From: Gemmobacter fulvus
GTDB lineage: Bacteria > Pseudomonadota > Alphaproteobacteria > Rhodobacterales > Rhodobacteraceae
NCBI RefSeq assembly: GCF_018798885.1
Contig: NZ_CP076364.1
Coordinates: 62,001-126,000, forward strand
DNA length: 64,000 nucleotides
Reading direction: 5' to 3'
Translations under genes and position numbers: made by a program
Shown here: in pieces, positions 1 through 8,536 of the stretch
Layout: the number at the start of each line of letters is the position of its first letter
Numbering within the stretch: the stretch's first letter is position 1
Notes under the pieces: model-generated
Told to the model about the DNA's origin: nothing
The model's database searches: none
What the model saw: only the letters and a program-made list of their open reading frames with translations

Positions 1-332
1 TCCGGAAGCCAGCGCCAGGCAAGCAGCGCATCCTCGCGGACCGCGAGATTGGTCTCTGTCCAGTCGATGATCCGCGATACGGCCTCACCATCGCCAAAAA
101 GCGCGGCGAGGGCCAGACCATAGCCCTGCCCCTCGGAATGGCTGGCGTTGCCCTGAAAGCCGTCCACCACCCGGCCCTCGGGGGCGAGGCAAAGCGTTTT
201 CCAGGCCTGCCAGCTTTGTTGAAGCGGGTGATCCGCGCCAAAGGGCGCGGCCAGACCGCCGGTCTGTGACGATGCCGGCCCGCACAGCATTGGCGCGGCC
301 AAGGCAGCACCAAGGAACGACCTGCGGTTCAT
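1..332 (-). CDS. bcsZ: Glycoside hydrolase family 8 endoglucanase BcsZ, N-terminal part only
   Basis: The gene runs off the left edge of the window, so only about 110 residues are visible. It starts MNRRSFLGAALAAPMLCGP, a twin-Arg-like/Sec export signal, so the enzyme should act in the periplasm. The motif SEGQGYGLALA matches the GH8 motif that carries the general-acid glutamate. BcsZ hydrolyses beta-1,4-glucan and trims nascent cellulose. The ATG (330-332) overlaps the bcsB stop by 4 bp (ATGA), so translation is probably coupled. Family and start are clear; activity cannot be judged without the C-terminal part. Confidence 0.87.
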   Translation of the reverse strand, partial: MNRRSFLGAALAAPMLCGPASSQTGGLAAPFGADHPLQQSWQAWKTLCLAPEGRVVDGFQGNASHSEGQGYGLALAALFGDGEAVSRIIDWTETNLAVREDALLAWRWLP

Positions 333-2758
333 AGTCCCATTCCTTTTCTGCGGCTCAGAAGCACATAGAGCAATGCAGGCACCGCCGAGACCAAGGCCAG
401 CCCCAGCATCGCGAGGGTGAACAGCAGCGGCGACCAGGAGGCGTAATTCCCAAGCGCCGTGCGCAGCTCGCCTGCATCGGGCGTGACCAGAAGGCGTGGC
501 GGACGGATCGGGTTCCAGATTTGCCAGCTGCCGTCGGCTTGCAAAAGTGCGGCCTCGCCCTGCGCCAGAGAATCCTCGCGCAGCCGGTTCAGCGCGCTGC
601 CAACCTCCGCGGCCGAAACGCCCGGTCCAAGCATCAGCCACAGCTCGCCACTTTGCTCAAACTCCGGCCGCAGCAACAAGGCCTGGCCGCTGCGCCCTTC
701 CAACCAGGCCGGCAGGCTTTGCGCAGTTCCTACGAATGCACTGTCCCGCAGCGCCCGAAGCTCGCCCTCCAGATAGCTGCGTGGTGACAAGTTCTCCCAA
801 AGGTCACTTACAAACTCGGAAGCCGCGCTTGGTTCCTCAACCGGCAGGGGTTCTTCGGCTTCATCGGTCAAACTGAATGTCGGCGCCGCCGGCGTTGGCG
901 TCGCTGTGACAGTGGCCGCCGCGGTATCCGGTTCAGGGGCGCGCGGGAAAAGCACGCGCTGAACGGCAGTCAGCGAAAGTCCGGTTTCTTCAAACGGAAC
1001 CAGCCCGAAATCACCAAGGCCCACGACCTGCAGCCGGACGAGCGTGGAAACCTCGGCTGCAGGGGCCAGTTCGGCCGCAATCTGCGTTGCCTCACTCTCC
1101 AGCTTGTCCCGCTCGACAGCATCTTCGGGGGCAACGACCCCCGCAGGATCAAGCCTGAGCAGTGCCGTAACAAGTCCCGGCAGCACCATGGAGGGCGATG
1201 GCGGAATGGTCAGACTGCTTTCATCAAGAACCACCAGCATATCGGCGCGCATGACCGGACAGGCCCCCTCGGGCGGGTTTCCGGGAACCATCATCTCGAA
1301 GGAAAGGGTATTCTGCCCCGGATGCAACAGGTTGGCGTTGAATCCGACTGGCAGGACCGGAAGAATCTCTCCGCCCTCTTCGTCCAGCGGCAAAAGGCGG
1401 ATCGTCTCATCATTGACTTTGACGAGCAGGATCGCGCCCGACGGCAAGCCGCGCGCAAAGCCATAGGACAGGTCAAGGCGGGCCTTTTGGTTGGCCATCA
1501 AAAGCCAGTCCGTCGGCAGGGCGAAGGTGATATCACGGCGAAAATAGTGCGTGTTACCAATGACGTCGCCTGAGCGAAGCTCGGAGATCGGTGTTTTCAC
1601 GCCGGGGCGGATCTCTGCCTCCGTCACCGGAGGGGCCGGGGGAAAGGCGGCAAGGAAAGGCGTCAGATCGGGCAAAGCATCATCCAGGTATTCGATTTGC
1701 AGCACCAGCCCGCGGCTTGCACCCTGCCGAACCCAGGCGCGCGGCGCGTCCGAGGAGATCAGGGCGATCGAGGCGATCGGATGCTGTCCCAAACCATAGA
1801 AAGACCCCTGGGCGACACGTGCGCCGGGACCAAGCACCCGGCTCAGCTGCTCTGAAACCCTTCGGACCAGCGCCGGATCCGTGGTTTCATCGGTCAGCAA
1901 CAAGATGCTGCGGCCGCCGGATGTTTCGCTTCGGGCAGCGATCGCAAAGCCCGCAGCGTCGGGCTTCAGCGCCGCATCGGGAACTAAAACCCCGGTCTGG
2001 GTGAGGTCGATCTCGGTCCAGACGCCAAAACTTGCCTCCGGGCCGCAGAAGATGCGGTGCGGCTGCTTGAGATTCAGCGCAATGCGGTTTGAGCCCGCCA
2101 ACAGCGCATCCGTCGGAACCTCAATCGAGGCAAAGTCGCCCAGCCTGTCAAGCGGCACCGCCACCGGCTCGGCATCATTCACCGTGATCTGCATCGAGGC
2201 CTGTTCGGGCAGGACATTGACGCTGGAACGCAGGGTCAGCTGCAGGGAATCCGGTGTCTCAGAAGCTGGCGGCAAATCAAGAACAAGCTCGACCTCGGCT
2301 GTTTCACCCGTCAGCCGCACGATGCCCGGCGCCGACAGGCTTGCTCCCATTAATACACCCTCAGGCAAACGCCTTGCGGGCAGCGAGCGTATCAGCCAGC
2401 CCGCACCGTCAACCGCGCTGCCTGCGCCGCGATCTCGCAAAACCGGGATCGCCGGGGGTTCGGCCGCGGGTTCAGGGCTGTCTGCCGGACCCTCCGCTTC
2501 GGGGATGGTCGCGGCAGGTGGTGGCAGCCGGATGAGCCCGCTATCGGGCTCGGACGGCAAAGGTTTCGATATGGGCCCAGTTTCCGGGGTAGGATCAGTC
2601 TCCGGCGTGGGCGCCGTATCGGCCATGTCCTCGGGAACGGGCAGTTCGATCACCGGCGCGTCGCTGTCCTGGGCCAAGGAAACACCCGCAACGCCGCACA
2701 AGGCGGTTGCCAGCAGCAGGGCGACCAAAATGCCTTGGCGGGGACAAAGCGCGGTCAT
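329..2758 (-). CDS. bcsB: Cellulose synthase regulatory/periplasmic subunit BcsB
   Basis: This 809-aa protein has an N-terminal signal peptide (hydrophobic residues about 9-28, ending SLAQ). A Pro/Glu-rich linker follows, then the long beta-rich periplasmic body, and one C-terminal membrane helix (LFTLAMLGLALVSAVPALLYVL) before a basic tail. This is the BcsB layout: the helix packs against BcsA and the periplasmic domains guide the glucan chain. It overlaps bcsA upstream and bcsZ downstream by 4 bp each. The length is typical of the family, and the conserved end position supports this being the partner of the adjacent bcsA. Confidence 0.95.
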   Translation of the reverse strand: MTALCPRQGILVALLLATALCGVAGVSLAQDSDAPVIELPVPEDMADTAPTPETDPTPETGPISKPLPSEPDSGLIRLPPPAATIPEAEGPADSPEPAAEPPAIPVLRDRGAGSAVDGAGWLIRSLPARRLPEGVLMGASLSAPGIVRLTGETAEVELVLDLPPASETPDSLQLTLRSSVNVLPEQASMQITVNDAEPVAVPLDRLGDFASIEVPTDALLAGSNRIALNLKQPHRIFCGPEASFGVWTEIDLTQTGVLVPDAALKPDAAGFAIAARSETSGGRSILLLTDETTDPALVRRVSEQLSRVLGPGARVAQGSFYGLGQHPIASIALISSDAPRAWVRQGASRGLVLQIEYLDDALPDLTPFLAAFPPAPPVTEAEIRPGVKTPISELRSGDVIGNTHYFRRDITFALPTDWLLMANQKARLDLSYGFARGLPSGAILLVKVNDETIRLLPLDEEGGEILPVLPVGFNANLLHPGQNTLSFEMMVPGNPPEGACPVMRADMLVVLDESSLTIPPSPSMVLPGLVTALLRLDPAGVVAPEDAVERDKLESEATQIAAELAPAAEVSTLVRLQVVGLGDFGLVPFEETGLSLTAVQRVLFPRAPEPDTAAATVTATPTPAAPTFSLTDEAEEPLPVEEPSAASEFVSDLWENLSPRSYLEGELRALRDSAFVGTAQSLPAWLEGRSGQALLLRPEFEQSGELWLMLGPGVSAAEVGSALNRLREDSLAQGEAALLQADGSWQIWNPIRPPRLLVTPDAGELRTALGNYASWSPLLFTLAMLGLALVSAVPALLYVLLSRRKGMGL

Positions 2759-5088
2759 TGCGGTTTCTCCGCGCCGATAAAGGCCTCAGGCGCCAGTCTG
2801 TCATTGGCCAGCCGATACTCTTCGGCATCGAAATCGGCGCTGAAGGTGATCAGATGGGCGGGCCTTGGGCTTTGCTTCTCATACAGCGCCGAACGGCGGC
2901 GGCGGGCCGGTTCGCGGACGAAATCTCCGATCGTTTTGGGAAAAGAGCTCAGCGTAAGCCACAGCACATAGAACAGCCCGGCCAAAAGCCCCTTGTGTCG
3001 GCGGCTGCGTTGCCGGATCTCCAGCCAGTTTTCGGACGAGCCAAACAACAGCTGCGCCACCGCTTCGCGCACGATCATCGGCTGTTCCGGCAAGTATTGC
3101 AGGCCAATGCCGATGCCATTTCCTGTCTCGTTGAAGACAGCGCGGACCAACGCGCGGACCTCGCGCTCCAGATGCGGTGCGTGGGGGAAACTCGGACGAA
3201 ACACGACCTCATCCCCCTTCACCACCATCCGACTGCCCGGTTCCTGAGGCAGGCCCACCATCCGCATCCTGAGACCACTGGTTGAGGCGTCATAGACCTC
3301 GACCGGCAGCATTTTCTCGCCAGACCCTTCCCAACGGACAAAACCAGCCTCATGCATCGCCACACGGGGCGAACTGCGGCGTTGCTGCTTTTCCGAAACC
3401 GCCCGCAAGGAAAGCGAAACAAGCAGGAAGTTGATGATCGCCCAGGTGCCGACCACGGACAGCACCGAATGGTCACCCGGATAGGCGATCCAGCGCACCG
3501 TCAGCGCCACAACCCCCGCCAGCATCAGGAAGAAAAGCCCCACAAGCGGCCCGGAAACAGGCGAGATGTAATCCTCGACCAGGGTCTCATCCTTGGCGGT
3601 CACGTTGAATTTCGCGCCTCGCGGCCTCAGGATGGTGCGGATGATCGCACCGGCAAGATAGGGGGCCTGCGCGATCTCATAGACCTCGGATATCAGTGGC
3701 CATCTGTGGCGCGAGAAGACAGCGTTCTGCACCAGAAGGCTGACGGCCATATAGCTTAGCGTGTAGGCCATCGCTTCGCGGAAGGTGGTCACGAAGATTT
3801 CGATGCTGAAGAAAAGATAGGCCAGCGGCGCCAGTAGATAGGTCATCCTGACCAGGGGGAACAGCCAGAAGGCCATCGAGTTCAGGTAGCAAAGGCGCTG
3901 GAACGGTTTGAGCCCCGGGCGGAACAGCGGGTTCTTCAGCATGAACATCTGCATCATGCCCGAGGCCCAGCGACCACGTTGCTGAATAAACGAGGCGAAC
4001 GTCTCGGGTTGCAGGCCAGCGATCATCGCCCGGTCAAGATAGATGCTGCGCCAGCCCTTGGAATGGATCTCCAGCGCGGTTTCGGCGTCTTCGGTGATGG
4101 TCTCACCGGCAAAGCCGCCCACGGAATCCAGCGCCTTGCGCCGCAAAAGGGCGGCGGAGCCACAGAAGAAGGCCCCACCCCACCGGTCAAGGCCGGGGTG
4201 GATCTTGCCGTAGAACATCTCGTTCTCGGGCGGGCATTTCAGATCAAGGTTCCGCTCGATCGGGTCCTTGTTGATAAAGAAGTGCGGGGTCTGGACGAGG
4301 AACAGCTTCGGGTCCTCGACGAAATATCCCACTGTCCGGGCCAGAAAATCGCGCGAGGGAACGTGGTCGGCATCGAACACCACCACCAGATCGCCGTTCA
4401 GCTTGGCCAGAGCCGCGCTCATGTTGCCGGCCTTGGCATGTTCGTTCTTTGCACGGGTGGAATAGACCACGCCCAGTTCCGCACAAAGCGCCTGCAATTC
4501 TGCGCGCCGGGCCTTCGACTTCGCCGCCAGTTCGGCATTGGGCGAGTTGCACCGCTGATCCGTGCCACCATCGTCGCACAGCACCACCGTTCGCAGGCGC
4601 GCCGGGTAGATCATGTTGCGCGCCGCCGACAAGGTCACAGCCAGCATCTCGGTCGGCTCGTTGTATGATGGTACAAGGATGTCGACCGAGGGCAGGTTCT
4701 CCGGCTCCACCCGCGGCGGCAGCGCGCGCTCGACCGGGTCCGCCGTGATGAAGGCGTTCAGGAAGAAGACGAGAATCGAATAGGTCTCGACCACCAGAAG
4801 CGCGATGGCGAGGATAAAAGAAGCGTTGAGCCCCGGGTCCGGCAGCGTCGACGTCACGCGCCAAATCCAGTACCGCAGCGCGATCACGCTCGCGACACTC
4901 ATCATGCTGATGCGACAGATGATGTTCCCGGCGAAGGGCTTTAGAAGAAGCACAATCACGAGGGCGGCAATCCCAAACATGCCCTGCGCCGCATTCGATA
5001 CCGGAATCGATGCCAGGACCATAACTGGAAGCATCGCAGTGAGCCAGAACAGCAGCAGCACGATGTTGCGAATACGGTCAGATGTCAT
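2755..5088 (-). CDS. bcsA: Cellulose synthase catalytic subunit BcsA (UDP-forming)
   Basis: This 777-aa inner-membrane family 2 glycosyltransferase polymerises glucose from UDP-glucose. It shows paired N-terminal membrane helices, then the GT-A core with VDILVPSYNEP, a DxD-type FDADHVP, the TED motif (ITEDAETALE) and the QxxRW-type motif QQRGRWASG. Further membrane helices follow. The C-terminal part (about residues 570-690) is a PilZ domain with the RxxxR element (RRSSPR) and the D-x-S-x-x-G element (DASTSG), which bind c-di-GMP and release autoinhibition. The start lies 50 bp after the bcsN stop. All catalytic and allosteric motifs are present, so an active, c-di-GMP-dependent enzyme is expected. 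Confidence 0.96.
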   Translation of the reverse strand: MTSDRIRNIVLLLFWLTAMLPVMVLASIPVSNAAQGMFGIAALVIVLLLKPFAGNIICRISMMSVASVIALRYWIWRVTSTLPDPGLNASFILAIALLVVETYSILVFFLNAFITADPVERALPPRVEPENLPSVDILVPSYNEPTEMLAVTLSAARNMIYPARLRTVVLCDDGGTDQRCNSPNAELAAKSKARRAELQALCAELGVVYSTRAKNEHAKAGNMSAALAKLNGDLVVVFDADHVPSRDFLARTVGYFVEDPKLFLVQTPHFFINKDPIERNLDLKCPPENEMFYGKIHPGLDRWGGAFFCGSAALLRRKALDSVGGFAGETITEDAETALEIHSKGWRSIYLDRAMIAGLQPETFASFIQQRGRWASGMMQMFMLKNPLFRPGLKPFQRLCYLNSMAFWLFPLVRMTYLLAPLAYLFFSIEIFVTTFREAMAYTLSYMAVSLLVQNAVFSRHRWPLISEVYEIAQAPYLAGAIIRTILRPRGAKFNVTAKDETLVEDYISPVSGPLVGLFFLMLAGVVALTVRWIAYPGDHSVLSVVGTWAIINFLLVSLSLRAVSEKQQRRSSPRVAMHEAGFVRWEGSGEKMLPVEVYDASTSGLRMRMVGLPQEPGSRMVVKGDEVVFRPSFPHAPHLEREVRALVRAVFNETGNGIGIGLQYLPEQPMIVREAVAQLLFGSSENWLEIRQRSRRHKGLLAGLFYVLWLTLSSFPKTIGDFVREPARRRRSALYEKQSPRPAHLITFSADFDAEEYRLANDRLAPEAFIGAEKPQ

Positions 5089-5138
5089 GCGCGCCTTCTC
5101 TTCGCTGCGGTGGGATCCCCATTCGCATCCTGCCGACC

Positions 5139-5816
5139 TTAGTCCATTCCCGGCGCCGCAAGGGGCGACAACATGCGGGTCCCCCCACCGGTGCCTGTCC
5201 CTGCAAGCGCGCTATAACCGATTCCCGCGTCAAGGACGGGCGCCAGAGCCTCGGCCTCGGTGCCCGCAATGCAGTTGCGCAGCATCACATCCATCACGCG
5301 CGCATCCTGTGGCAGACTGCGCTCGGACACCGTCAGCCGTCTGACTGCAAAGACGCAGGTGACATTGCTGCCGACGATCTCTTGCGACCAGAAATAGGTG
5401 CCAAGACTGTCGTCGGCCGTGATCAGCTCTCCAGGCTCTATATCCTGAAAGGGTGCCGGCGCACCGCCGGTCCGGGTCATGAACTCTTCAAACCTGAACC
5501 TTCCTGCCGCCAGATGGCCTGATCGGGTGCGAAGAACGAGAATATTGTCGCCGGCGACCGGCACAGTGTTCTTCAGGCCAATGCGCTGCTCGGCACCGTT
5601 CACAAGCCCCCGCTGCATGACAAACGTCATGCCTGGCGGGTTGGCCCACGCATTTGATATTGAAACCGACTGGAACGTCTCACGGTCCTCGGCCTGCCTC
5701 TGCGTCAGTCCAAGGTCGTCCAGTTCATGTTCATATCCGCACCCGGCAAGCAGGGCGCATAGAATGGCCCCGGCGATCATGCTGCAACAACGGGGATAAC
5801 CTGCTCTTTTCGTCAT
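5139..5816 (-). CDS. bcsN: Cellulose biosynthesis protein BcsN, lipoprotein
   Basis: About 225 aa, with a basic start (MTKRAG), a hydrophobic stretch and a lipobox-like LLAGC, so it is probably a lipoprotein. The rest resembles BcsN, a protein found next to bcsAB in alphaproteobacteria and needed for cellulose production by an unknown mechanism. I chose the ATG at 5816 because a GGAAG lies about 5 bases upstream and it gives a normal-length lipoprotein signal; an in-frame ATG at 5861 would add 15 non-hydrophobic residues. It is the second gene of the cellulose operon. Assignment rests on context plus overall similarity, so confidence is moderate to good. Confidence 0.75.
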   Translation of the reverse strand: MTKRAGYPRCCSMIAGAILCALLAGCGYEHELDDLGLTQRQAEDRETFQSVSISNAWANPPGMTFVMQRGLVNGAEQRIGLKNTVPVAGDNILVLRTRSGHLAAGRFRFEEFMTRTGGAPAPFQDIEPGELITADDSLGTYFWSQEIVGSNVTCVFAVRRLTVSERSLPQDARVMDVMLRNCIAGTEAEALAPVLDAGIGYSALAGTGTGGGTRMLSPLAAPGMD

Positions 5817-5901
5817 GCTTCCGTGCCGGATCAGGACATTGTGATGCTCTGGATCGCCCACGCAATCCGCAACCGCAAGATGAGCCGATTATACCGGATA
5901 A

Positions 5902-7137
5902 TCAACGCTCCCGGAAAATATCTTCAAGCGGCCGTGGCATACCGACCTCATATCCCTGAACCCGCGAGACGCCCATCCCGGCCAGCGCGGCCAGTATCTC
6001 GGCGCTGCTGACATGTTCGGCTACGACCTCGATGTTCAGGCGACGCGAAAGCGACATGATCGAGCGAACGATTTCAGCCTCGATACTGCTTTCATCGACC
6101 ACGTTGGGAACCAGCGCCCCGTCGATCTTGATACTGTTCACGTCGAAGGCCCTCAGGTAGCCATAGCCCGAAAGCCCCGCCCCGAAATCATCCAGCGCCA
6201 CGCCCAGACCGAACGACCTTGCCGCCCGAACCGTCGCAATCGCCTGCGGCATGTCTGCGATTTTCGTTGTTTCGGTGATCTCAAGATGCAGGCGGGACGG
6301 CGCGATGCCCGAGGCGCTGATGGTTTCTTCCAGAAAGGCCCATGTCTCGGCCTGGCCAAGCGTCCGGCCCGACAGGTTCAGCGAAAGCGAGATCCAGGGG
6401 CGTTGGCGCAGCGCCTCACCATATCCAAGCAGCACCTTCCGGAACACCCAGCGATCCAGATATTCGATGAGCGCGCTGTTTTCCGCCAATGGCAGGAAAC
6501 GTGAGGGCGGCTGCACGCTGCCGTCGCAAGCGGTCATCTGGATCAGGATCTCGTAATGGCGCGCTTCGGATCCGTCGGGTGCCGGACTGCGGATTTCCTG
6601 ACCAAGGATCGTCAGCCTGTCGTCAGCCATCGCAGCGCGCAGATCGCACAGCAATCTCGCGCTTTGCAGCGCCGCCTCACTCTGCTGACCGCGGATGCAC
6701 AGGCTTTTGAGACCGGCCGAGGCCGCGTTCGCGGCGGCAATCGCCGCGATGGCAAGGGCGGCGCTGTCCTGCCCCTCACCATCATTTCTATCGGTTTCGC
6801 GCCAGGCTATGCCCGCGAAGACTGTCACTGGTGATCCAGCGAAATGACTGTCATCGTTCAGCAAAGCCAGCGAACGCTCGATCAGGGCCAGACTTTCTGC
6901 CTGATCCGACTGCCGCAGCGTTGCGATGAAGCCGCGGACAACACGCCTTACTGCGACATTTCCAGCGCCAAACACCGACTGAAGCAGCGCATGGCGCGCA
7001 TCGAGAAAACGCTCTGCTTCCTCGTCCCCGAGGGCGAGGGCCAGCTGATCCAAGTTGTCGAACCCAAAATAGCAAATGCCTGTCAGCGACAGATCCTGAG
7101 GCAGTACGTCGAAAACTGGCAAGGTCTGATGCCTCAT
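5902..7137 (-). CDS. EAL-domain c-di-GMP phosphodiesterase with degenerate GGDEF-like N-terminus
   Basis: This 411-aa cytosolic protein is the first gene of the cellulose operon. Residues 1 to about 170 look like a degenerate GGDEF-type domain without a GGDEF signature. The C-terminal part is an EAL domain: EIL in place of EAL (about 196-198), LNLSG, LEITET, ALDDFGAG, IKIDG, VVAEH and VQGYEVG. The glutamates, the DD pair, Asn, Lys and Gln needed for two-metal hydrolysis are all present, so it should cleave c-di-GMP to pGpG. Lying 40 bp upstream of the bcsN annotation, it would lower the signal that activates BcsA, probably as built-in negative feedback. Confidence 0.88.
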   Translation of the reverse strand: MRHQTLPVFDVLPQDLSLTGICYFGFDNLDQLALALGDEEAERFLDARHALLQSVFGAGNVAVRRVVRGFIATLRQSDQAESLALIERSLALLNDDSHFAGSPVTVFAGIAWRETDRNDGEGQDSAALAIAAIAAANAASAGLKSLCIRGQQSEAALQSARLLCDLRAAMADDRLTILGQEIRSPAPDGSEARHYEILIQMTACDGSVQPPSRFLPLAENSALIEYLDRWVFRKVLLGYGEALRQRPWISLSLNLSGRTLGQAETWAFLEETISASGIAPSRLHLEITETTKIADMPQAIATVRAARSFGLGVALDDFGAGLSGYGYLRAFDVNSIKIDGALVPNVVDESSIEAEIVRSIMSLSRRLNIEVVAEHVSSAEILAALAGMGVSRVQGYEVGMPRPLEDIFRER

Positions 7138-7329
7138 GTAAGTTCATGTCCGGCGAACGTCCGGCAGATCACCCATGTTAATCAATGGCGCGCCGTGGTA
7201 AAGATGCTTCCATCGGCCTGAGATCCGAAGTTGAGGCCGGGCCGCGGACACATCCTTCAGCTACGCCATATTTACCCCCAAATTCAGGGTAAAGGATGGT
7301 CCATCATACCTTCGGTCCGAAACGGAAGA
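7138..7329. promoter_or_regulatory. Divergent intergenic region between EAL and 78-aa/GGDEF genes
   Basis: This 192-bp gap separates the leftward phosphodiesterase/cellulose operon from the rightward diguanylate cyclase unit and must hold both promoters. I could not identify a convincing -35/-10 pair or a transcription-factor palindrome. The assignment rests on gene orientation alone. Confidence 0.5.
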
Positions 7330-7566
7330 ATGACCATGGAAGCAAGTCAAGTGCTCGCCGCTGAACTGGACCGCAGCCTGCCGAAATGGGAGAGCTTACC
7401 TTCCGAACTCCGCCGCGCGCTTGAACACCACTGCGAGAACCTTGCCGGTCTCGTGTCCTCGTTGCGGGCAGCGGGACGTGATCACGATGAAATCCGCGTC
7501 CTTGTCGGTGAGCTGCTGCGCAGCTACGAGGCAGATCTGGTCGCGGTCTTGGAGTCAGGACAATAA
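7330..7566 (+). CDS. Small helical protein upstream of diguanylate cyclase
   Basis: 78 aa, beginning MTMEASQVLAAELDRSLPKW. It has no signal peptide or membrane segment, and its composition (many Leu, Ala, Glu, Arg) suggests an all-helical cytosolic protein. I do not recognise a family. It sits 11 bp before the GAF-GGDEF gene on the same strand, so it is almost certainly co-transcribed and may be a partner or regulator of the cyclase; that role is inferred from position only. The reading frame is open 99 bases further upstream, but this ATG gives the more natural start. Confidence 0.6.
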   Translation: MTMEASQVLAAELDRSLPKWESLPSELRRALEHHCENLAGLVSSLRAAGRDHDEIRVLVGELLRSYEADLVAVLESGQ

Positions 7567-7577
7567 GTATAAAGCAT

Positions 7578-8531
7578 ATGTTCCATCTGAACGACGAACC
7601 GGCACGACTTGCAGCTCTTCGCCGTTATGAAGTCCTCGATACGAAGCCCGAAGTCGAGTTTGCCGAGATCGTCACTCTGGTGAAGTCCATCTTCAAAACC
7701 AAATATGCTGCGATCAACCTGATCGATGTTGACCGGCAGTGGATGAAGGCAGCCGCGGGGCTGGAGGTCTTCGAATGCGCCCGGGAAGATGCCTTTTGCG
7801 CCCATACGATCCGTGCCACCAGACCGCTCGCGGTCGAGGATGCCACCGTAGACCACCGCTTCATGAACAACCCGTTCGTGACGGGGGATGCCTCTATCCG
7901 CTCGTATCTCGGTGCGCCTCTGACCAGCCCCGATGGCTATAACATCGGCGCGATCTGCGTTTTCGACACCGAACCGCGCCAATACAGCGTTGCGGACGAA
8001 GCCGTACTGGCGAGTTTCGCCAAGGTTGTAATGTCGCAGCTGGAATTGCGGCTGATTGCGCGACAGGACAGCCTGACGGGCAGCCTGACCCGCCGCGCTT
8101 TCGTGGATCGCATGGACCGCCTGCTTGAAAAGCAACAGACGGCAACGTTGCTTCTGATCGATCTTGACCGCTTCAAATCGGTCAATGATACCTTCGGGCA
8201 TCCGATTGGCGATCTTGTGCTCAAAAGCTTAGCTGCGACGGTTCAGGCCAGTCTGCGGCGAACGGATGCTTTCGGGCGCCTTGGAGGGGAGGAGTTCGCA
8301 GTCCTCTTGCCCACTACGGACGAGCAAGGTGCGCTGGCGTTTGCCGACCGCCTTCGCGCCGAGGTTGCGGCCCGCGCTTTGCCCGAAATTGCCGGCGGCA
8401 GTATCACTCTCAGCATCGGAATAGCTGGACACAGAGAGGGTGAAAGCCGCGATGGTTGGATGGCGCGGGCAGATGACGCGCTCTATGCGGCCAAGAAGAA
8501 CGGGCGCAATCGCTGCGTTGTGGCAGCCTGA
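7578..8531 (+). CDS. GAF-GGDEF diguanylate cyclase
   Basis: This 317-aa cytosolic protein has an N-terminal GAF sensor domain (about residues 20-155) and a C-terminal GGDEF domain. The active site reads GGEEF at 236-240. The inhibitory I-site RxxD is present as RRTD at 227-230, exactly five residues upstream, so product inhibition is expected. It converts two GTP to c-di-GMP. Facing away from the cellulose operon, whose BcsA carries a PilZ domain, it is the obvious source of signal for cellulose synthesis. The signal sensed by the GAF domain is unknown. Its stop is 5 bp from the stop of the convergent gene at 8537. Confidence 0.92.
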   Translation: MFHLNDEPARLAALRRYEVLDTKPEVEFAEIVTLVKSIFKTKYAAINLIDVDRQWMKAAAGLEVFECAREDAFCAHTIRATRPLAVEDATVDHRFMNNPFVTGDASIRSYLGAPLTSPDGYNIGAICVFDTEPRQYSVADEAVLASFAKVVMSQLELRLIARQDSLTGSLTRRAFVDRMDRLLEKQQTATLLLIDLDRFKSVNDTFGHPIGDLVLKSLAATVQASLRRTDAFGRLGGEEFAVLLPTTDEQGALAFADRLRAEVAARALPEIAGGSITLSIGIAGHREGESRDGWMARADDALYAAKKNGRNRCVVAA

Positions 8532-8536
8532 CCTCT

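Noticed and set aside
1881-2780. 299-codon open frame on the plus strand opposite bcsB
   Set aside because: It mirrors the codon bias of bcsB, is Ser/Arg-rich and has no domain pattern; bcsB is certain.
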